Source: Lactobacillus iners DSM 13335 (GTDB lineage Bacteria > Bacillota > Bacilli > Lactobacillales > Lactobacillaceae). From it: a stretch of 12,939 nt of DNA. The stretch is taken from assembly GCF_000160875.1 (NCBI RefSeq), contig NZ_GG700802.1:30043-42981 (forward strand). Direction: 5' to 3'. This document shows positions 6,366 through 12,939 of this stretch, piece by piece; position 1 is the first letter of the stretch, and each line of letters begins with the position of its first letter. Both the position numbers and the translations under genes were made by a program. The notes under the pieces were generated by a model that saw nothing but the letters and a program-made list of their open reading frames with translations, was not told the origin of the DNA and ran no database searches.

Positions 6366-9300
6366 ATGGTAGGAAAAAATAATGAACTTAATAAATCAAG
6401 GCATATATTTGAACATATAAATCGTTACAGCATCAGAAAACTTAAGGTAGGTGTCGCTTCAGTCGCAATTGCTGGTTGTTTTGTTTTACCTATGGGTACC
6501 AACACGGTATCTGCGACGGAAGTAAAGACTGAGGATACTGTTAATAAACAAGAAAATAAAAAGTCTGCAACTGACACTAATGATAAAGAAACAAAACAGT
6601 CGGTAAATACTTCAACTGAATCTCTTCACAAAACACCTGATCATCAGGATCCTAAGAAAAAAGATCAGACTTCTAAGGAAAAAGATCATCAAGCTGTAAC
6701 TAGTGAGATTAAGGACAAAAAACCTGAACAAAAGACAAAACAAGATACGCAGATTGATGAAACAAGTCATTCTAATAAAGTACCTGTTAATCAAAATCAT
6801 CTAGAAGCAAAAGATCAATCAACTGCTAATGATCAAGTGACTAATGAAAAAAGTGGCAAAGTTTATAACTTGCGTTTTGTTTATACACTAAATGATAATG
6901 TCGTTTCGCAACTCTATCAGCCATATGAACTAACACTTACTGAAAGAGAACTTAACAAAAAAGACTTTGTTAAATATTTGGAAGTGCCTCATTTGGTAGG
7001 ATATCGTACATACGCTGGAACTTATATCAAAAAAGATGGCAAATATGTTACAGCAACTGATTTAGATGAAAAAAAGACACATTATATCAAAATTGATGCC
7101 GCTTATATTAAAGAACATGCCAAAGCTGATTCAGCTGATAAAAGTGGCTTGCATTATAAAGGAATAGTTAATGTACCATATACACCAGAACAAAAAGTTT
7201 ATTACGTTCGTCATTTAGTGCAAAAATTTGATAATCCTAATGAATTTGAAGATGTCAAGTTACCTGATTCTGTTTATAAAGTTACTAAGACAATTACCGA
7301 AAATGGTAAACAAAAACAGGTTGTATTAACTCGTAATTATGGAACTGTAGGTACGGTGGCATATGCTCAGCCAATCTTTATTCCAGGTTATCGTCCGGAA
7401 ACTAACCTGCTTCGTTCTGCTTTACCAGATAGTGATCAGCCAGTAATATTTACTTTGCGTTATTATCGTGATAGTTATGAAGTCAAATATGACACGGATA
7501 ATGGTACTAGCATACGTACTAAGCGAGTATACTACCAGCAACCAGTTACAGAGGTTGCTAATCCTACACGTCGCGGTTATGTATTTCAAGGCTGGACAGT
7601 TAGTGGATTATCAGATAGTGAACATTCAGGTTCCAAAATAAATAAGGAACAAAAGTTTACAAGTATTAAATCGATGCCAGCTAATGGAGTCACCTTTAAA
7701 GCACACTGGAAAGCAGTTGAAAAAGCTGAGTATACAGTTAACGTTTGGGCTCAAAAAGCAGATCTTGTCGATTATGCTCATCCAGATAATATTGTGAACT
7801 ATGACTTTGTCGGACGTGTTAAGCGAACTGTTGATACATTTGCTAAAAATGGTGATGGTTCAGTAGATGAATCTAAACCGACTACAATTGATGATCCTCA
7901 TATAGAGCAAACAGAAATAGAAAAGATGGCTTTCCCTGATACAGTAGAAAGCGATCGTAAGACTGCTGCTGAGTTTGGAAAGTACTACGTCTTAAATGAC
8001 AGATTTACTAAAGTAATGAACCACTTAATGGTGGATAAGAAAACAGGCAAAACGACACTTAAGTTTACTCAGCCAGATGCACGACACCAGAGTCGTGCGA
8101 TCATCCGTCCAGAAGGCGACACAGTGCTAGATCTGATTTATGATCGCAAACCTTATGATCTGATTTTTGCTAAAGGGGATGTTGCAAAGGGTGTTGATAC
8201 TTCTACTAGTGGTGTTGATAGTGGTTACAATACACCAATTGTCAAACCGGATGCTGAAGGAAAATGGGTAACTTATTGGTATGATAATACTGCTCAGCCA
8301 GATTTTGATAAGAATGGTGATTTTCAATTTGACGAGCGAAATATTGTCAAAATGAAGCCTAGAACAGATGGCAAGACACTTTATTCGCCTTATGTCGTCA
8401 GAGCACGCTATGGTGCGTCATTACAATATCGCTGGCCAATAGAATCAGAAGTCAGAATGCAGCGACGTGAAGGTGTTGATCTTGATACACATGGTGATCC
8501 TACTAGAGGGTCAGATGATGCCATTGGATTTTTGGGCTTTGTATTGAAAAACAAAGCTGAAAAGGGTAAAAGTGAATATGCTGAATATGGTGCATATAGG
8601 GATACGCCACCTTATCGAGTAACCAAGGCCTTTTTGGGAGGAACGGATTCTTTACCTAATCCACATCTTACTTTGTATGGGAAACCATTGAAATCCAATT
8701 GGCGGTTGCTGACGACAGATTTAACTGATTTAAGGCTAAACAGAGGTAAAGTTGAACCACAAAAAGTGATTATCAGGTTGGAAACTGATCAATCAGCTAA
8801 GAAAAATGATGATAAGGATCGTCATTATGCCTTCTCATTGGAATCCTATTCCAAAAATGACACAAGCAACGACTATACGTTTAACTGTCCGCTGATTAAA
8901 GGTTATCAGGTAATTCCAGAAGATGCTAAGCAAAAAGCTGAACAAGTTGATGCTGACGATATGAATGACAAGCTTGATAATATGATGGAAGAAGATTATG
9001 AGAACTATCAAAAAGATCATCCTGATTATGAGGGATCTTTAGAGGATTACAAGTTGCTAGTTCTTTCAGGTAATCAACGCTGGCAATATGAGTTTTATTT
9101 ACGCCATCATCCTGAATATCTTCCTGAATTAAAACCGATGGTAGCAGATTATGTAGCTAAGCATCCGGGTCGTCACAAGAATGATTTCTTTAATTTATTA
9201 ATTAGTGGCCGTTTAACTGGAGATAAGGACCAAGTCCAAAAAGCTTATGAACAATTAGAAGCTGGTTTTACCCGATATAAGCAATTAAGTGAAGATATTA

Positions 9301-10187
9301 ATAATTATGTTAAAGAGTCTTATGAACAATATAAGAAAGATTGGGTAGCAAAAGGTGGTGACGAATCTGATATTGAGCCAGATGATCCAGATGATCCAGA
9401 TCATCTTTCATCAGGAAGCCCTGTTTTGGAGTTACCTGAATATAAGCGTTGGGTTTTAGGTAATCGTAAGTTACTTGATAAAGATCATCCTTTAGACGAG
9501 ATGTATGAGGATTATAAAACTAAGCATCCTGATTTTTTAGGAAGTCCGACAGATTTTACTTTTCTATTTGAGCAACATGCATCACCTATTTATTATACTA
9601 AGTATAATTCTACTGATAAGTTGGATGATCCATTGAATATGGATGCTGAACCTTATGAGAAGAATATGTTATTAGTTTATAGGTATAAGCGTTGTCACTA
9701 TAAGCTGAAATTCTTTGGTAGTAGGGATGCTGATACGGCACTTGCTGAAGAAGACCATCCTTATAGCGAAAATATTAGAAATGCTTCGTATAATAATGAA
9801 GTGAAGGTCGTTCCACTTAAGGCCAATGATCCTAAACATAATCTACCTTATCAATGGGAATTTAGAGGTCAAACAATTACTAGACCAACTTATTTACCAG
9901 AAGATTACGTCTTTAAAGGTTGGGCACTGGATGCTGGTGGTACGCAGCCTTTAATTCCAAGTGGCTTTACTAAAGAAGAACAAAAGAATCTAACACCAAT
10001 TGGGATGCCTGAAGGAGGCTTAGCTCTTTATCCAATATGGGGACCTTCTGAAGTTAAACATAAAGTGACCATCAATTATTGGGGCAATAAGTCCTATGAT
10101 ATGGAGTTAGTTCATGATCAGATTTTACATGAGCATGAGAAACCAGAAGGAACGGATGACCCCTTCTTGAAAGATCCGCCGCATTAG
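6366..10187 (+). CDS. YSIRK signal-peptide surface adhesin, N-terminal 1273 residues, ends at premature TAG
   Basis: This is the 5' part of a giant cell-surface protein. Residues 1-50 are a signal peptide with YSIRKLKVGVASV at 21-33 and likely cleavage after VSA (50). Residues 51-162 are a Lys/Thr/Asp/Gln-rich linker. A first InlB B-repeat-like domain spans 371-448, with GYVFQGW at 404-410 and a closing KAHW; a second spans about 1112-1225 (YVFKGW, closing LYPIW). Between them lie unassigned regions and a helical, charged segment at about 860-1085 with repeated HPDY motifs. A third InlB-like repeat begins near 1232 and is cut by TAG at 10185-10187. GAGG lies 9 nt before the ATG. Adhesion to host mucus or cells is the expected role, but the truncated form would lack a wall anchor and probably be secreted or degraded. 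The frame continues after the stop. Confidence 0.9.
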   Translation: MVGKNNELNKSRHIFEHINRYSIRKLKVGVASVAIAGCFVLPMGTNTVSATEVKTEDTVNKQENKKSATDTNDKETKQSVNTSTESLHKTPDHQDPKKKDQTSKEKDHQAVTSEIKDKKPEQKTKQDTQIDETSHSNKVPVNQNHLEAKDQSTANDQVTNEKSGKVYNLRFVYTLNDNVVSQLYQPYELTLTERELNKKDFVKYLEVPHLVGYRTYAGTYIKKDGKYVTATDLDEKKTHYIKIDAAYIKEHAKADSADKSGLHYKGIVNVPYTPEQKVYYVRHLVQKFDNPNEFEDVKLPDSVYKVTKTITENGKQKQVVLTRNYGTVGTVAYAQPIFIPGYRPETNLLRSALPDSDQPVIFTLRYYRDSYEVKYDTDNGTSIRTKRVYYQQPVTEVANPTRRGYVFQGWTVSGLSDSEHSGSKINKEQKFTSIKSMPANGVTFKAHWKAVEKAEYTVNVWAQKADLVDYAHPDNIVNYDFVGRVKRTVDTFAKNGDGSVDESKPTTIDDPHIEQTEIEKMAFPDTVESDRKTAAEFGKYYVLNDRFTKVMNHLMVDKKTGKTTLKFTQPDARHQSRAIIRPEGDTVLDLIYDRKPYDLIFAKGDVAKGVDTSTSGVDSGYNTPIVKPDAEGKWVTYWYDNTAQPDFDKNGDFQFDERNIVKMKPRTDGKTLYSPYVVRARYGASLQYRWPIESEVRMQRREGVDLDTHGDPTRGSDDAIGFLGFVLKNKAEKGKSEYAEYGAYRDTPPYRVTKAFLGGTDSLPNPHLTLYGKPLKSNWRLLTTDLTDLRLNRGKVEPQKVIIRLETDQSAKKNDDKDRHYAFSLESYSKNDTSNDYTFNCPLIKGYQVIPEDAKQKAEQVDADDMNDKLDNMMEEDYENYQKDHPDYEGSLEDYKLLVLSGNQRWQYEFYLRHHPEYLPELKPMVADYVAKHPGRHKNDFFNLLISGRLTGDKDQVQKAYEQLEAGFTRYKQLSEDINNYVKESYEQYKKDWVAKGGDESDIEPDDPDDPDHLSSGSPVLELPEYKRWVLGNRKLLDKDHPLDEMYEDYKTKHPDFLGSPTDFTFLFEQHASPIYYTKYNSTDKLDDPLNMDAEPYEKNMLLVYRYKRCHYKLKFFGSRDADTALAEEDHPYSENIRNASYNNEVKVVPLKANDPKHNLPYQWEFRGQTITRPTYLPEDYVFKGWALDAGGTQPLIPSGFTKEEQKNLTPIGMPEGGLALYPIWGPSEVKHKVTINYWGNKSYDMELVHDQILHEHEKPEGTDDPFLKDPPH
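8946..9620 (+). other. Charged helical insert with repeated HPDY motifs in the adhesin
   Basis: Around residues 861-1085 the composition changes from beta-type to helix-prone, rich in Asp, Glu, Lys and Tyr. A degenerate motif recurs: NYQKDHPDYEGSLEDY at 880-895, FYLRHHPEY (910-918), DYVAKHPGR (928-936) and DYKTKHPDFLGSPTDF (1049-1064). The first and last share Y-x-x-x-HPD-aromatic-x-GS-x-x-D-aromatic. A DDPDDPDH acidic run separates the two halves. I do not recognise a named family. Confidence 0.5.
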
Positions 10188-10310
10188 AAAGGTTATGCCT
10201 TTACTGGTTGGGTAATTGAGGTTAAAGGTAAAGATGGCAAGGTGCAAGAGCATCCATATGCTTTTGATAATCCAGTGGTTGAAGATATGACATTGAAGGC
10301 AAAATATGTG
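10059..10310 (+). other. InlB B-repeat-like module interrupted by the in-frame TAG
   Basis: Codons before the stop read KVTINYWGN and, after a spacer, KDPPH; codons after it read KGYAFTGWVIEV and end in MTLKAKYV. GYxFxGW followed by a closing strand is the signature of this repeat, also seen in the two upstream copies. The stop therefore lies within one folding unit and not at a domain boundary. Confidence 0.75.
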
Positions 10311-11246
10311 CCAGATGTGCGTGTGACAGCAACTATCCATCATTATTTACTCAAGCCTGGTGAAACAATCAAAGCTTATTATGACCTCTTTAAGCAAGAA
10401 CAAGACCTAGATAAGCAAATAACTGCTTGCACTGATGCAAACAAGGTTAATGAATTGCGTGCTACAAAATCAGAATTGACCAAGAAACGAATGGCGATGG
10501 TTGATATAGATGCTGTGCAGACAATAGATAATTTGCGACCTGATGCAGCTTATTCTGCTCAGGCAGTTTATGAAGGACCACAATATTTCCCAGATACACA
10601 ATTTGACCAGATTACTGTTAACAAAGATGCAAAGAAGAATGTTGCTTGGTTTGTTTACCAAGTATTTGGACAAAACGTGTATAAAGTTCAGTATCATGAT
10701 GCGAATGGAAAGGATATTTTACCACCGCAGACGATTAGAACAGGTAATCTTGATTGGGATGTTGCTACAGCACCGCAAATTCAAGGTTATCGCTTTAACA
10801 AAGTAAGCGTACCTGACCGAGATGCCAAAGATAAGCAAAAAGATGACACACATCCACAAGGACAAATGACATTTGAAGTGACTCCAGAAGGTAACGGAGT
10901 TAATAAAGTATATAATGTTATTTTCACCTATGATGATGTACGGATATTGAAGCGAAAAGATCAATCACAAGCAACTCCAGCAGGTTATCAGCGGATTTAT
11001 TACAACACTGATGGCAACGGAAAATTAGTAACTACTGATGATAAAGACAAGCAACCTGTAGCTAATTTGACTTATGATGTTGTTGACGGTTTGCAGAATG
11101 GGTTGTTGCCAGATATTAAACCACAGGCCAACCCAGGTTATCGCTTTGTCCGTTGGGATCCAGCTGTACCAGATACATTGGCTTCAGTTAAATCACGAAC
11201 TTACACTGCAATTTTTGAACCAGATATTAGCACGAGAAAAGATAAT

Positions 11247-11530
11247 CCATATATCATTAGCGTTGGTGATCCATTACCAGATGCTAAAGAGTTATTAGCA
11301 GGTGCAAAAAATCTGCCAAAAGATGTAAAAGTAGCTTATGTTGAGGGTCAAGGACAGCTTAATGGAGACTTTATTGTACCAAACGGTGCCAAAGTACCTG
11401 ATCGCACTTATGTTGATCGTCCAGTTAAGTTGTTGATTAACTATGATGCAGTCGATGACGCAGGAAAAACTAGTCACAGGACAATTAAGTTAGATACCAC
11501 TTTAACTGTGGTGAACCCTGTAGTAGCTCA
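11247..11530 (+). other. First Rib-like module of the adhesin
   Basis: The stretch opens with YIISVGDPLPDAKELLAGA and continues LPKDVKVAYVEG, matching the Rib/alpha-like pattern of VGD-x-P-d-A followed by a Leu-Pro and a beta strand. It differs from later copies in a longer insert before the closing strand. Confidence 0.55.
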
Positions 11531-11612
11531 ATCTAGAATCTTGTCTGCTGATTTGAGTGATCAAGATCAAAAGAATAGCGGAATTGATAAGCATACGCTA
11601 GCTGTCGATCGC

Positions 11613-12939
11613 TATATTCGCACGCACTATAAGCTCGTTACTTTTGATGCTAAACAAAATGGTGATTTTGCTAGTCCTGACGTGGAGCGTAGTTACTATG
11701 TGAAGCCAGATGCCGAAGTCATTATTCCAAGACCTGGAGTGATAGCTAAAGCTGGTTATGATTTCAGTGGTTGGAAACAAGGAAATACGTCTTATTCCAA
11801 GGTAGTGAAGGGTAAATTCAGTGATAAGACGACCATTGTAGCGGACTATCGGGCACATGCGATGACGCTTAAGCCAATGATTCTGAGTGTTGGTGATCAG
11901 GCACCAGAAGCTAAGGCATTGGTAACTAATAGTGATAAGTTGTCTGATGCTGCTAAGTTTAGTTATAGTGGGTCTGCCCCAACTACACAAAAAGCAGGTA
12001 AACAACAAGTTACAGTTGTTAATACAGATGGTGTTCAGGAGTCAACTACCATTCAAGTGATTGATAATATCGTTTCTAATAATCAATTCCAAGGTTTGAG
12101 TGAAGCAGAAAAGGCTTATATTAAGGCACATTATAAGCGAATTGTCTTTTCAGCTGGTCAACATGGTCAATTTGATCCTAAAGATGAAACTGTCTATTAT
12201 GTAAATCCTGATCGTGTACATGATCTTAGCAAGTTAGCTCCGCATGTAACAGCTAAGATGGGATATAAGCAAGGAAATGGTTTAGCTAATACAGGATTTA
12301 GTTGCAAGTTGAAGGATGTTCGTTTCGATTATGATACAGACATTGCAGCTACTTATCAGGAAGTTGATCCGACGACCAAGCATTTGATTATTAGACAAGG
12401 GATGTCTTTGCCGAAGGCGAGTGAATTCATTGAGTCTCTACCTCAAGGTACAGATGTTGCTTACAACTTTGAATCAGAGTCTGCTCAAAAATATGCTCAA
12501 GATGAAGTAGGACATACTAAAGTTATTCCGTTAACATTGACTTATAAACAAGCAGATAAAATTACAAGAACAGCTCATTGTGTAGCATATCTTACTGTTT
12601 TGCCGTCTGTGATTGCTCAAGGATCTGAAACTGCACCCGATTGTGTGGACTACATTAAGAAGAATTATCATACGATCACCTTTGATGCAGGTAAAGATGG
12701 GCAATTGAATGGTGCAACAACATACTTTGTTGATCCTGATCGTGAAGTAGATTTGACTTCTATTCAACCAGGTGTGACAGCCAATACTGGTCAGCAGTTT
12801 AGCGGTTGGAATAAGAAACTTAAGGGTAGATTTACTCAGAATACGACCTTTGAAGCTACTTATCGTCAAGCTCCGAAACCAGAACCGTGTCCAGTATGTC
12901 CAATACCTAAGCCAGAACCGAAGAAGGGAACCTTCAAGG
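11613..12939 (+). repeat. Tandem protein repeats alternating InlB-like and Rib-like modules
   Basis: Three units begin with related codons: YIRTHYKLVTFDA at 11613, YIKAHYKRIVFSA at 12117 and YIKKNYHTITFDA at 12651. The periods are 168 and 178 codons. Each first half carries YYV-x-PD (YFV-D-PD in the third) and usually a G-x-x-FSGW-like strand, ending A-T/D-Y-R/Q. The second half of units one and two is Rib-like (LSVGDQAPEAKAL; IIRQGMSLPKASEF). The third is followed by the proline-rich stalk instead. The second has lost the Trp of the GW motif (GYKQGNGL). Confidence 0.75.
12864..12939 (+). other. Start of the proline-rich wall-spanning stalk
   Basis: The codons read QAPKPEPCPVCPIPKPEPKK, a Pro-Glu-Lys stretch typical of the peptidoglycan-spanning region just before an LPxTG-type sorting signal. 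It contains a CPVC pair of cysteines, unusual in a surface stalk. The window ends before any sorting signal. Confidence 0.65.

Larger units (their letters stand above)
10188..12939 (+). pseudogene. In-frame continuation of the YSIRK adhesin after the TAG (partial at window edge)
   Basis: The same reading frame stays open for 917 codons to the last base, with no stop or frameshift in my codon-by-codon reading. It completes the third InlB-like repeat, then holds a helical stretch (about 10370-10520), a MucBP-like module (about 10680-10940; VYKVQYHDANGKDI then GYRF), another Lactobacillus-type beta module with GYRFVRWDP (about 10980-11220), Rib-like modules that open with ISVGDPLPDAK and LSVGDQAPEAKAL, and InlB-like modules opening YIRTHYKLVTFDA. 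It ends in a Pro-rich stalk, APKPEPCPVCPIPKPEPKK. No start codon with ribosome binding site or signal peptide lies after the stop, so this part is probably untranslated unless the TAG is suppressed or is a sequence error. The wall-sorting signal would lie beyond the window. Confidence 0.8.

Noticed and set aside
9376..9408. GATGATCCA tandem DNA repeat as a phase-variable tract
   Set aside because: Only about two to three imperfect copies coding for DDP units are present; the period is a multiple of three and changes would not shift the frame.
10188..10320. Independent translation restart of the second half of the adhesin
   Set aside because: The first in-frame ATG (10287) has no ribosome binding site, and the product would begin inside a domain without a signal peptide.
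10543..10806. Short plus-strand open frame after the TAG, as a new gene
   Set aside because: It is in a different frame from the adhesin continuation, which stays open and shows recognisable modules; no ribosome binding site or signature was seen.
11598..12008. Minus-strand open frame within the adhesin region
   Set aside because: It is a shadow of the repetitive adhesin coding sequence, with unusual composition and no start signal.
1..12939. CRISPR arrays, tRNA or rRNA genes, or complete insertion sequences
   Set aside because: No regularly spaced repeats, cloverleaf or rRNA-like stretch, or transposase frame was recognised on either strand.

Overview
The window looks like a chromosomal segment of a low-GC Gram-positive bacterium, most likely a Lactobacillus of the acidophilus/gasseri/crispatus type. 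The clues are AT-rich DNA, strong AGGAG-type ribosome binding sites, a YSIRK-type signal peptide on a very large surface protein built from InlB-, MucBP- and Rib-like modules, and the gene repertoire. The species cannot be fixed from the sequence alone.

Left part (1-1990): a lipoprotein that binds Zn or Mn for an ABC importer is encoded on the minus strand. Divergent to it is yebC (YebC/TACO1 family) on the plus strand. The space between them holds one promoter for each gene and a long palindrome that resembles an IS3-family terminus rather than a terminator. yebC ends at a bidirectional terminator shared with the convergent cod operon.

Middle part (2001-5700, all minus strand): a codB-codA operon (cytosine permease, cytosine deaminase) with a near-consensus promoter takes up cytosine and converts it to uracil. 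Upstream of it, and closed by its own terminator, is a two-gene unit: a stand-alone LytTR DNA-binding regulator whose stop overlaps the start of a four-helix DUF3021 membrane protein. This is the layout of a LytTR Regulatory System, in which the membrane protein is thought to restrain the regulator. Its promoter carries a 9-bp direct repeat with a 12-bp spacer just upstream of a poor -35, as expected of a LytTR operator.

Right part (5716-12939, plus strand): a GNAT-family acetyltransferase gene with its own terminator, then a giant YSIRK adhesin gene that runs off the window. The adhesin frame is open from 6366 to the last base except for a single in-frame TAG at 10185-10187, which falls inside an InlB-type repeat. 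The downstream 917 codons are intact and contain further MucBP-like, InlB-like and Rib-like modules and the start of a proline-rich wall-spanning stalk. The sequence as given therefore encodes a truncated protein of 1273 residues without a wall anchor: a recent nonsense mutation, a sequencing error or, less likely, readthrough.
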